Shown here: positions 45,400 through 56,187 of the stretch, piece by piece | How positions within the stretch are numbered: the stretch's first letter is position 1 | Layout: every line of letters begins with the position of its first letter | Assembly (NCBI RefSeq): GCF_003286085.1 | Contig: NW_020825374.1 | Location: forward strand, 434,001 to 498,000 | Length of the DNA stretch: 64,000 nucleotides | Reading direction: 5' to 3' | Source of the DNA: Drosophila persimilis | Lineage: Eukaryota; Arthropoda; Insecta; Diptera; Drosophilidae | The notes under the pieces: generated by a model | Told to the model about the DNA's origin: nothing | Database searches by the model: none | What the model saw: the letters and a program-made list of their open reading frames with translations, nothing else | Program-made: the position numbers and the translations under genes

Positions 45400-46651
45400 C
45401 ATGGATTAAATCAGATCACAGAAAATATAAGCCATATGTAGGACACAGAATTGACAAGGTACTTGAAGCCACAAGGATGGAAGATTGGCATTGGGTGTCT
45501 ACTAAGGATAACCCGGCAGACTTTAGCACCAAACTCAGATCTGGAACTCGAGAAACCTCCTGGTTGAGAGGCCCTCAATTCCTTCAAGAATACGCAAGTC
45601 AATGGAATCTAGGAACTTCAGACGTTGGTGACACGGAACTGGAACTAAGAAGCAAGTTTACGTTATCAATCAATGAGATGTCTTCAGATGGATCTGTCAA
45701 TATCGTATTCAGGGAGTTGCTGGAAAGGTTCTCTTCATTTACAAGTCTGATGCGAGTTGTCGCTTGGGTCTACAGGATGTGTGATCGTAAGATAAAACGA
45801 AAAGTCTACCTTGATGTAGCTGAAATTGAAGAAGCTGTACTCATAGTGATCCGCAATGTACAGGATGTTGCATTTCATGATGAGCGGGTGGCGCTATTGA
45901 CTGGACAGTCGGAAAAGAACAGCCAGCTGTGGAAGTTGTCTCCGATCATAGACGGAAGAGGAGTGATCCGCATGAATGGGCGTATGAATAACGCATGTTC
46001 GGTTGGAGAAGAAACCAGGCGTCCAATATTAATGCCCCAAGGGCATCACGTTACAAAATTGATCGTGCGACATTATCACGAGCTATGGAAACAACAGAAT
46101 GAAAACACAATTATAGCAGAAATACGCAGAAAGTACTACATACCACACTGCCGACAGGAGGTTCGCCGTGCAGCTAGAAATTGTATGACTTCTAAAATCC
46201 AGAGAGCTTCACCAAAAATGCCATTAATGGGACAACTTCCTAAGGACAGACTCTCTCCGTACGTACGCCCATTCTCATATGTTGGAATCGACTATATGGC
46301 ACCGTTTCTGGTTGTAAGAGGAAGGAGTACCGAGAAACGCTAGATATGCATATTTACACGTGTCTTCGAGTATTGCATAACTTCATGGCGCGGCGCGGAA
46401 GACCAGTAAGAATCCGATCTGACAATGGTACCAATTTGGTGGGAGCTGAGCGTGAATTGAAAAGAGACTTACAGGACCTCGATCACATTAGAATAGCGAA
46501 CGAGTTGTCAACCAAGCAGATCGAATGGCCGTTTAATTGCCCGCTAAGCCCCCATGCAGGTGGGTGCTGGGAAAGATTGGTACGAAGTGTGAAGAGGGCC
46601 ATAGGACACGCGCTGCATGACAAAAACCTGAAAGAAGACAAGACTGTATAG
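45372..46651 (+). pseudogene. pol: BEL 2 RNase H end and integrase
   Basis: 45372-46343 begins WSDSKTVLAWI (RNase H Asp), with NPADFSTKLR, then the integrase N-terminus (RRPILMPQGHHVTKLIVRHYH) and the first catalytic Asp in GIDYMAPF. After a frame change, 46346-46651 has Asp in RSDNGTNLVG and Glu in GGCWERLVRSVK. It ends before the C-terminal domain. Confidence 0.85.
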
Positions 46652-46771
46652 CCTAATGTGTAACGCTGAAAACATAGTAAATTCCAGACCGCTTACACAC
46701 ATTGCTCTGGATAACCCCACAGACGATCCGATAACCCTTAATCACCTTCTTTTAGGTTCTCCCAATTCTAG

Positions 46772-47805
46772 CACAGGTTGATTGCTGGGTGTGTATTAGT
46801 TGCTACCAGGCAATTTGTTATTGCTTCCGTAGCCACGTTGTTGAATGCTCCGGAGATGTCCACGAATACTCCCAGTGCATACTTTTTATTGTGAAGGGCT
46901 TTCTCAATGGTAGCTACTACCGAATGTAGTGCGGCCTCCACCGATTTCCCTTTAGTATATGCATGCAGTTTGGTTGACATCAGTCCCCCTACCTCATTCC
47001 TGATGTGTAAGTCCAGCAGCTTTTCTAGTGTTTTTAATATAAAGGAGGTAAGGGTTATCGGTCTATAGTCCTTGGGACTCGCATGGCTGCACTTTCCTGC
47101 CTTTGGGAGGAAGACAACTCTCGAGGTTCTCCATTGGATAGGGATATAGCCAGTAGTTATAAAAGCTGTGAATGTTGCGGAGAGCCATGGGGTAATCGCC
47201 TCTTTGGTCACCTGCATCATGGCTGGGAATATCCCGTCAAGTCCTGGTGCTTTTGTGCCCGCAAAGGAGTCTATTGCCCAGTGGATTCGCTTGGTGGTTA
47301 ACAGATCTGTTGGGGGGTGTTGTTCCTCGGTTGCTAGGTCCCGGTGCTCTTTGGCATCAGCGACCTCGGTGCAACCAGGGAAATGTTCCTCCATTAGTGA
47401 TGTTAGGGCGTCGTCACTGCCCTCTGTTCACTGTCCGTCGTCTAGCTTTAATAGGCTTTGTATGGTAGGCTGCTTAGAGAGCAGCTTCCGTAGCCGTGCG
47501 GTTTCTGGTACTTTCTCGATGTTGGAGCAGAAGGTCCTCCACGAGTTCCGTTGTGCTTTACGTATTTCCATCTTGTAGCTCCTGAGTAGGAGTCTGTATT
47601 CCTCATAAACGATCCCTTCGTTCGCTTGTTTGGCGATCTTAAAGAATTCCTTGAGGTTGTCCCTTTGAACAGAGAGATCCCGGCTCCAACAGAGTGGCTT
47701 GGACCTCTTCTTCGTCCTCGAGGGTTTGCACGATGTGTGGTAGGCGTCCAGCAACGCGTTGGATAGGGTCTCTGGAGACTTCTCTATGTCTTCCGCGGAT
47801 TTCAC
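46772..47805 (-). pseudogene. LINE copy 2 RT, N-terminal half
   Basis: The linker piece (47428-47805) ends in the same TGA as copy 1. The RT piece (to 47394) carries KAPGLDGIFP, YRPITLTSFILKTLEK and an intact motif A, FVDISGAFNNV, where copy 1 has lost the Asp. It runs without further stops to the BEL junction. The YADD half is missing. Confidence 0.82.
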
Positions 47806-48587
47806 TGTGCCCGGACTCGCTTTCGAAGCTTCAAAGTAACTGTCTTTTTAACCTCTTCCCATTTGGTATTCCGGGGGTTTCTATAGACTATGACCTTCGA
47901 AGAATGTTTGAAGTCGCACTTAAACTGAATGTACTTGTGATCTGAGAAGGAGGGTCTTTCAAGGACCCTCCAGCTAGATACCGTAGTACTGTTTCCCGTT
48001 GCAAGTGTTAGGTCTAGCACGTTGGATGAGGTTGGACCTACGAAGGTGTGCTCCTCCCCGACGTTTGCTATATATAGATTAGTTGTTAGTATAAAGTCTA
48101 AGAGTGACTCACCTCTATCATTGATGTCGGTGCTTCCCCACACATTGTGGTGGGCATTGGCATCCGTCCCGATAACGAGTTGATAGTTTTTAGTGCCGGC
48201 TTCTGTCATCAGGCTCCTGAGTTCGTCGGGTGGTGCGGGTCTGTCATGAGCCATGTAGCAGGAAGCCACCAGAAGGCGCTTTTCCTCACTTTCCAGCATC
48301 ACAACCGTCAGGTCATCCGTGCTGTAATGAGACATAAGGTAAGCATGGATTCCCTTTCGTACGAGTACGACGGTTCTGTTCCTGCTTACCGATGTTGAGT
48401 AGAACAGGTTATGATTTGAGGACTTTAGTCCGGCCACTGAATTGCCTGTCGCCATCCAGGGCTCCTGGACTAGAGCTATGTCGGCGAGCCCTTGCTCCAT
48501 GGCGATGAGGAGCTCCGCCGACGCTACCTTGCTTTTATGCAAGTTGAGCTGCAGCACACTCAGCATGGGTGGCTGGCTCACTTGCAT
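47802..48587 (-). pseudogene. LINE copy 2 endonuclease domain
   Basis: The translation is identical to the copy 1 domain at 17766-18551 (LQLNLHKS, LVQEPWM, GTDANAHHNVWGS, SFSDHKYI). It ends in the same frame change against the RT leader as in copy 1. Confidence 0.82.
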
Positions 48588-48774
48588 CCGACGCGTTGAC
48601 TACTGACGTCAGGTCACCGTCTTCCTCGTCTTCGTCCTCAAGCGCAAGACCCTGGGCGGCCTCCACGATGGACTCGAGACCTAAGTCCTTTTCTACCTCG
48701 CCTACCTGCAGGGTATGCGCGTCCTTGTCCTCAGGGTGGCGCTTTTTGAGGCGCAGGTAGACGCTACCCATGCC

Positions 48775-49986
48775 CTACGCCATCTTCCCGAACTTGGGAT
48801 ACAGCAGGTCCTCTGCCTCCTTGTTTATTTGGAGGATCACACATTGGCCCCCCTCGTTGGGTAGTGGGCTACCAATGTGTAGGATCCTCCAATCGGTCGT
48901 TGGCACGTCCGCGTTTTGCCGCTGAAGGAGCTTCAGCGTTCGGTCCCCCTGGATTGTGATGGGGAAGAGTACCTTCGCCTTAAGCTTGGACGGGATAAGC
49001 TCCCGGTCCACAACCTCCAGCTTGGCCCCCTCCCTCATCGCCTCCAGTTGGCAGACCGTACGCGTCAGCCACCTTAGGGTTGGATCGTCGTTGCACTTTA
49101 GGATCTTAACCCCATTTAGCCACCCAGCACCATCGAACATGGGCATACGGGCCGCGGGGTCCTCTTCCATGTGTGCAAACAGTGCGTCGACGAGACGCGC
49201 GTGCACAAGCTTCCACTGTGCCGCTGACATCTTGCCGTTTTCCTATTTCCGGTCGATGAGTGCCACGATCAAATGTCGTTTGGTCACATCGCTGACCTTC
49301 GCTTTCGGTTTCGATGGCTTCTTGGCCACTTTCGGTGAAGGGGCTGCACTCTTGGGCCCGCGTTGCCGCTTGCTCGCCGGAGTGTCTTTAATGGCACTCT
49401 CAGTCAAGCGTTGCTTCTTGGTGGCCATCATCTCCTCCACCTTATTGGCATATTCGCCATTCGACGCCCTCATCTGTGGCATCTGGGCGTAATGTAGTCG
49501 GCCCTCCTCTACTCGCTGCTCGGCCCAGGCTAGCTTGACCTTCTCCTCCTGGGAGATGTCTTCTTCACCTTGCAGCCGGCTTTTGATATTGAGGTCCGCT
49601 TTGTATTGTGCTTTGGCCTTCATCCCCTCTTTGGAACGCTTCGGCCCTTCCCTACGCAGGGAGCTGGTGCCTGGTTCCGGCGAGCGGAGAAGGCTCTCTT
49701 CCTCCGTCCTGCTCAGAGAGAGCACGCTCTCCAGATCCGTGTCTGTGTCGACTACGACATCTGTGCGGCTCAACTTGCAGGCTGCGGAGTGAGTTGTTTT
49801 TGTTGTTGTTGTTGTGGCAGTAGCTTTACAACTGACTTGGCCTGCTCCCGCCAAGTCTGAGGTGTGACCGCTGGCGACACGCAGAGAGGATTGCTCCTCC
49901 CCGTGCCCGCCGGTGGTAGCAGTCACGCTTTCCACCGACGATTGGGTTGACATACCAACCCATGCTTGCTCCTTATCAGCCTCCAT
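48775..49986 (-). pseudogene. LINE copy 2 ORF1, one nonsense codon
   Basis: It is the same protein as ORF1 of copy 1 (18739-19950). A TAG at 49243-49245 replaces the Glu codon of the copy 1 sequence RSEENG, and the neighbouring Ser codon is changed to Lys. A few further substitutions lie in the N-terminal half. The second part remains open from 49230 to 48775. Confidence 0.8.
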
Positions 49987-50246
49987 ATTTGGCCCTAAGG
50001 TCCATACTGGTTAATATTTTTCGGGGGGACCACCCCCTATCGTTTTAGGCCTGACCGCCAGGCACCTCTAGCCATGGCCCTGGTTCGGTTCCCCCGACTT
50101 TGAATCGGGAAGACGCTGGACCATAGCCTTAGCTAGACACTGCATTACCCCGGACAGAGCAAGCGACAGTGCATTACCCTTGTCCGTGGCAATGTTGCCC
50201 AGCCGGCACCCTCGTGGAGGGTTCAGCTAGAGGATTTTCGCCAGCC

Positions 50247-52544
50247 CAACAAATATATAACTCTGTAACTCTGATTTCCATCAGAACACAATCGTGTGTG
50301 TTTCCAGAAATAAAAGCAATTTAAATGGATAAATCAAGTCTTTCATTTACATGTGTTTGCACAATCGTTTTACTACATATCTGGAAAGTATATGATCGGC
50401 AACGAAGAATTCGATTTTAACAAAAATATTCAAATACAGTATGAAGAAAATTTTAAAATCAAGCCGAAAAGTTTTGTTGAAGAGTGGACATCAAGCTGTA
50501 TTTGCGAACTATGTGAATTGAATTTAACAGCATTAAATTAAGACGAAAAGTAAGTTACCCCAACCAACAAACTGATAAGTTTATAAAAAATTTAAAAAAT
50601 ATTTTTTCAGGAGAATGTAAATATTGCAAGCCTGTTTCACCGGAACAATTGAACGATTTGATGAGGTTCCTGGATCTTCCTTAAAGTAAATCAAAGCTTC
50701 TTGGATCTTTTTTGAAGGAAAAGATCAACATAACTCTTTTACGGACGCGTCGTTTGGCACACGCACAATTTTATACTACGAAGGATGATATGTGTATGTG
50801 TCACGATATTTTTGGGCTATTCGAGTAACTGAGTGAAGCTTTCAATCAGAAGCCATCTCTTCCCATCGCGCATGCTGTTAATATAAAATAATTATATAAA
50901 ACATTGGCTAAATTGTTTGAAAATATAAAATATAAAGAGCACCAGTGGAAGGTCGCGTGCGACTTAAACGTCTTAGCCATGTTATCTGGATGGTTAAAAA
51001 ATACTGTTGCTTCCTTAACCATTGCAAATTAAGCTAGGACTGATACAAGTTTGTTAAAGTACTGGAAGGGGATGAGGTACAGGTGAATCGATGAGGTACA
51101 TAAAATCTGTTTTTTGACGTATATGATGGCCGCCAAATTTGAAAACTACTAAAAGATGAACTTTTTCCGACTGGTCGAGGCATGTAATGATATATCTCAG
51201 GTATTTATGCTTTGGTTTTATTGAATTATAATTTATAAATAGGTAAAAGCGAATTTTGGTGGTTGGTCCGGCAACATACCGAAGGTATTCTTAATGGTAG
51301 AATGCAGTTTTAGGAGGTTTGATAAAACACATTCTGCATTGTCCTCTATCTATAGATTTTTTAAGATGTAAACAATGCCTTAATTGTACCTATCAAAGAA
51401 CAAAAATAAAGCCCAAAATATAATTTTTGTTCGACTTTTATTTGTTTATTTATACAAATGTATTCCTAACGCGACAGTATTTCTACTTTATATTAATGCG
51501 CTAGTGACATGGAGATCACATAGCTTTGCGCTTTTAAGCAGAATGATTTTCTTATTCTAACATTGAGCTTAAATTTGAAAGCTTAACATTTTCCAGACCG
51601 TAAGCTGAAGCTGCAAAGTGTTTGGGTCCGATTTATAGCTGCATGTACATAAATGCTTTTCAGAATTACAAAGGTCAGTAAAACCACTAACCATACAGTA
51701 TATAGATGTGCCAGTTCATACAACGAAAGCGTCACACACTGGCTAGCGCGTTGCGTACCCCAGAGTGACGTCATCATGAACATCTGTGCATGTGTTAGTA
51801 CACACGCAATATGTTTCGACAAAAATATGTGATTGTATGCTTTTTCAGATTTTTTGAACTCTCTCAGGTCTGGTTCTGTTTTGCCACCAGCATGTTTTAG
51901 TGTATGGGTGCACATGCATTCTCACGTACTTTGCGTGTGTGTGTTTACTATTGCTGGCCGCTAGAACTGAAATTTGAGTTTGGTTCTTGTTTTGGGTCTT
52001 TTGATGGTCTGACCTAGCGCCACAAAATAAATGAAGAATGGGCAGGGGGTGGGGATATGGTACACTAGGGCGCGGGAAATGAAATAAAAGCTGTTATTTG
52101 TTTGATTTATACCACAAAATATAAAATATTACAATGATATAATTACACATTTATTTCCTCATTTTGAGCAGGTTGATTATAAATTATAAAAATTATGCAA
52201 ACGCCGTCGGTTCTCGACTTTTTTGTTTATTATATCTAAAACAATGATGTATCTAAATATACAATATAAGAAAATATATATACATATGTATATACTTAAA
52301 TAAATATGCATAAATATAAATGGAATTGGTTTTACATACATATATTTCAAATCAATTGTCAATCGCGCGCTTTCCGACGGGAATCTGCAAAGCAAAAATT
52401 TAGATGCCGGTCGCACCTTGAATACTCTCATGGACAATACCCATACATTTTCTAATTCAATTATAAAATATCTTATGTACATAAATATTAAAGATTATTA
52501 CATTCGTATATTGCATGAGGATTTTCAGTGATTAGTTATAAAAT
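50247..52544. other. No recognised gene, 2.3 kb
   Basis: AT-rich sequence. A 62-codon frame at 50353-50541 with a CELCEL motif has no recognisable family. A TGACGTCA palindrome lies near 51767 in a CA-rich stretch. Otherwise nothing I can name. Confidence 0.4.
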
Positions 52545-53300
52545 CTTCCAGGTTCCTCTGACGGCAATTTGGAAATGATGCTCAGAATAGATCGGTTTAC
52601 GCGTTCAATTATCCATCAGACCACTCCACTAACTTCTTGAAAACTTTGTCTGCTCCTGTTGTTTTTGTGGGATACATCCATGCCAAGCTTTTTGTTGTAG
52701 ATTATACATTTCACACAGTTTCCTATGATCTGCATTACTTCTTCTTCCATATGTGGAATCCAATAGCTCTGCTGTACGGAATGCATTGTATTTTGTGCGG
52801 CAACGTGTCCTGCGTTGTAAGCATCGGTTTATTATTTTTCGTTCTCTAATTATTTCGGTATTGCCAGCAAGTCCGTGCCTTGTACCACCTTGTAAACGAG
52901 ATCAGCGTTCATTTTAAAGTTGTCATAGGGTTTACTTTTCAGAATTTCGGAAACTGCTTTGATCATCGTATCCTCCTGCTGGAATTTCTTAATTGTTGCT
53001 GTGACTTCCGACGATACCATCGTGGCATGAATTGGGTACCTACTCAGGCAATCCACATGCTTCAGCCGTTCTCCTGGTCTGTGTTCTACATCAAAATCGT
53101 AGTCCTGCAGGTACAGGATCCATTGGGCTACATTCCGCGGAACGTCCTATTTGCTTAACGTTTGCTTAAAAGCAGCGCAATCCGTTGCGAGCTTAAAGAT
53201 TGTTCCAAGTATGTACTGAAAAAATTTTGTGCGCGTGAGGAAAATGCAATTGTTCTTCGTGCTTTGACGAATCAGTCTGTATCTCGGCTTTTGACTTCCT
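52545..53300 (-). pseudogene. Ty3/gypsy pol remnant with the integrase core deleted
   Basis: On the minus strand the end of RNase H (KLATDCAAFKQTLSK), then RWILYLQDYDFDVEHRPGERLKHVDCLSRYP in several phases, then a connector (52850-53056) and the integrase zinc region (YWIPHMEEEV, NCVKC). The sequence next jumps to an ERVNRSILSII motif, which normally lies after the catalytic core, so the core is deleted. The usual WILYLQDFDY style suggests an mdg1/412-like lineage, tentatively. Confidence 0.65.
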
Positions 53301-53736
53301 GCAAAAGGTATTGTTTGTTGGTATTATTATCGCGGTGGTCTGGTATGTGTGAGTAAAAAAGATTTTAAATGTTACTGCTTATTAACGCTGCTTTTATCTC
53401 TTTTCGACTCCCTTTTTGCAGTTCTTCTTCTCTGCTGTTTCTGCTTATTAGTTGTTCATCTCGTTCTGTTCTTACTGAATGTAATGTAATGTAACTCAAT
53501 GTACCAGCTTGCCCAGTTCTGTAAAACGGAAAATCGCTCAACGAAGTCCTAGGCACCGGGCCAGCGCTCCATAACGTTCTAGTCGGCGTGGTCCTAACTT
53601 GGCGTCTCCATCGTTTTGTTGCTGCTGCTGAAATTGAGAAGATTTACAGACGCAGTGACATGAGTGCAGAGGATTGCGCAATATCAACGCATCAGAAAGC
53701 TGAATTATATCTCAATACGTTACCTTTGGAATCGTC

Positions 53737-54470
53737 TCAGGTCCTTATACGGCCATTTGCGTCATACATCAACTGGCGCTGGATGAATTCCACATGAAAT
53801 ATACGTTGATAACGGATAATCGGATATTCCACCTGCGTAGAAGCAGTAGAACTTCGAATACCTATGGGGGCTTCCGTGATGGCTCCCGGCTTGACGTTAT
53901 TAAAGGCTCCCTTGATATCGAGAAAAGCAATTAATGAGTATTTTTTTAAATGCAGGGGTTTTTCTACACTCGAGATCACTTCATGAAGTGCCGCTTCCGT
54001 TTATTTTCCTTTCCGGTAGGCATGCTGCGCACTTGAATACAGCTGAGGACTTTTGGTTGTCCGAAGTTATAACTCGATCCTATCCTTCCTGAAGATATAT
54101 TTTAGCCAGTTAATGGCCGTATCTCCAGGCTTCTGAAGTTGGGCCGGGATTACCTGGTCCGGGCCTCGCGATTTTATGTTCAGCTTATGTTCCGTTTTTT
54201 AAGCATGTGGTCCATCTATTTTACCGGTCCCTCTCCTGGAAGGTGTGCCTGCTAGGTGGTTGTACGACCGGGGAAATGCGTGTCGAGTAGAATGTGTGGG
54301 TACTCCTCACTGGAGTTGGTCCGCGTACCATCATTCTTTTTAAGGTAAACTACCGAAGGGGTAGTTTTTGAGAGAAACTTCCGGAGTCTTTCGGGCTCCG
54401 ACCTTTTCTCGATTTCGGAGAAAATTTTTGCCAGGAGGCTCTTTTTGCCTTCCTTGTTTCCTTTTTATAT
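53737..54470 (-). pseudogene. Decayed LINE RT fragment (LOA/R1-like)
   Basis: The frame 53737-53979 carries FLDIKGAFNNV, the motif A region, after HLKKYSLIA. Upstream, in other phases, are AAxHEVISSVEK and IPAQLQKPGDTAINWLKYIFRK, which correspond to the RT fingers. It is similar in type to, but clearly distinct from, the LOA-like copies. Many stops. Confidence 0.6.
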
Positions 54471-54720
54471 AGTGACAGACTGATTTTGTTTCTTTTTTAT
54501 ATAGTTTATATAGTGCTAGACTGGTTTTATAGTCTTCCTAGTGAGCATTCTCGTTGTCCTGCAGCTTCTGCGAAGGATGATTAATTGTTTTGACCACCAA
54601 GCGGGCTTTTTTTTCAACTTTGTCTGTTAGGAGGGCATGCTGCCTTGAAGGCTTTATTGCATGTGTTACGTCAGAAACCGCAGTGGCAGCTCTAAATATC
54701 ACTTCGCCTAACATATATCT
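54471..54720. other. No gene; short TTTTTATATAGTG repeats
   Basis: TTTATATAGTG(A/C)(C/T)AGACTG(A/G)TTTT occurs twice near 54463-54527 with a shorter TTTATATAG between. The ORF at 54538-54732 (-) has no motif. Confidence 0.4.
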
Positions 54721-54912
54721 GGACGTTGACATGCAATGACTGCATCTTGCAAGAGGCGATGCAATTACTGCACCGTCAAGTGGCCCGTCTGAAACCAGCA
54801 GAAGGCTGTTACGCGAGCATGCAGGAAAGATAGCTGTTAGACTAATATTCGAGGAAAATTAGCATTAAAGTTACTAAGAGAACTAGGCATGCATTCAAAA
54901 TACAGTACCAAA

Positions 54913-56008
54913 ACGAGGGGGAACGTTGTGAGTTGCTGCGGACACCGCAACTCTACAGTTATATCCGATACTAAGTCAGTATGGCTCTCCTCCGGCAGAC
55001 GCCACTAATATTAAACGACACGACAAAGAGTGCGTGCGAGAGAGACAGAAAATCAGTCTGAGCGTGACGTCGGGCGCTGCGTAGCCACTGCAAATTGATT
55101 TCGTGCTTTTGGCTACAAAAATTATCCGATCTGATCCAGATTCAGCAATCTGATAGATATGGTCATTCTCTATGATTCTGCGTTTTTTGTTTTCTCGAAT
55201 GTGCAATATTGTGGATGCAACAGATTTTCGTCCTTTGTAGGGGCGAAAGGGGGCGGGGCGAAATTTTGAGATATACGTTATATAGTGAGATCTAACAGAA
55301 GTGCGGATACTAAATTTGGTTACTCTAGCCTTAATAGTCTCTGAGATTTGTAGATGCCCCAGATCGTCCTTTGCGTGGGCGGAAGGGGGTGTGGCGAAAT
55401 TTGGACACGAAACGGTCAAGGTCCGATATCACAGGAGTGTGGATACCGAATTTGGTTGCTCTGGCTCTTATAGGTTCTGAGATCCATGAACTCATATTTT
55501 GCAATTGGCAAAACCGACCATGAAACCTGTGTGTTAGTGAGAGACAGAGCGAGAAAGAATGAAATTATTTTCTTGATTCTGGCTATAATAATTATACGAT
55601 CTGGTTGAGATTTTACACTCTAGAAGATATGGTCATCCTCTACGATTCTGCGTTTTTGGTTTTATCGTATCTTTAAAAATGCGGATGCCACAGATTTTCG
55701 TCTTTTGTGGGGGCGGAAGTGGGCGGGGCGAAGTTTTGAAATATTTTTGTAGCAGTGACATATCACACAAGTCCGGATCCAAAACATCGTTACTCTAGCT
55801 CTTATAGTCTTTGAGCACTAGGCGCTAATAGGGACGGACAGACGGACGGACAGACAGACAGACATAGCTCAATCGACTCGGCTATTGATGCTGAACAAGA
55901 ATGTATATACTTTATGGGGTCGGAAACGATTCCTTCTGGACTTTACTCACATCCATTTTCACCACAAATCTAATATACCCCAATACTCATTTTGAGTATC
56001 GGGTATAA
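54913..56008 (-). mobile_element. DINE-1-like element nested in the CR1 3' region
   Basis: On the minus strand it starts with the hairpin TATACCCGATACTC...GAGTATTGGGGTATA, then GAAACGATTCC (read on plus), ATAGCCGAGT, repeated GTCTGTCCGTC, and repeated blocks with GGGGCGAAAGGGGGCGGGG. The far end carries GAGTTGCTGCGGACACCGCAACTC, a hairpin, and ATCCGATACTAAGTC. It shares most blocks with 13690-14672. ACAGTAC flanks both sides in the CR1 sequence. Confidence 0.75.
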
Positions 56009-56187
56009 TACAGTACTACAGTACAATTACTAATTACCAGAAAGGTGTGTAAGGATTAGTAATTAAATAGGAGGAAGAGAATTAGTGGTGGATATAATAT
56101 GGTAGAGGGAATTATAATCCGAGCATAAGACCCTAAACGGTTCATGCAAGGAATAATTCGATCTACAAAACAAAAATTTCTAGTAAG

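Larger units (their letters stand above)
41945..46771 (+). mobile_element. Second BEL/Pao element, 3'-truncated
   Basis: Gag, protease, RT, RNase H and integrase follow in BEL/Pao order, with a frame change at nearly every junction. It is only distantly similar to the 27-32 kb element, so it is another lineage. It ends at about 46771, within or just after the integrase region (NHLLLGSP), directly against LINE copy 2. No 3' LTR is present. Confidence 0.85.
46772..50246 (-). mobile_element. LOA-like LINE, copy 2, 3'-truncated
   Basis: It matches LINE copy 1 at a fixed offset of 30,036 bp from about 17040/47076 to the ORF1 start, with few differences. The 5' end (about 50246) matches that of copy 1 apart from a short gap in the 5' leader. 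The 3' half (the rest of RT, RNase H, tail) is missing, cut at the BEL junction. Loss of the 3' end is not what reverse transcription produces, so a later deletion or recombination is likely. Confidence 0.85.

Noticed and set aside
50353..50541. 62-codon ORF with CELCEL
   Set aside because: Too short and without partner motifs; no splice context could be supported.
53588..53797. 69-codon plus-strand ORF with RFVAAAEIEKIYRR, slightly like a BEL RT motif A
   Set aside because: The match is a few residues, the following sequence has no RT motif, and it overlaps a better-supported LINE RT fragment on the other strand.
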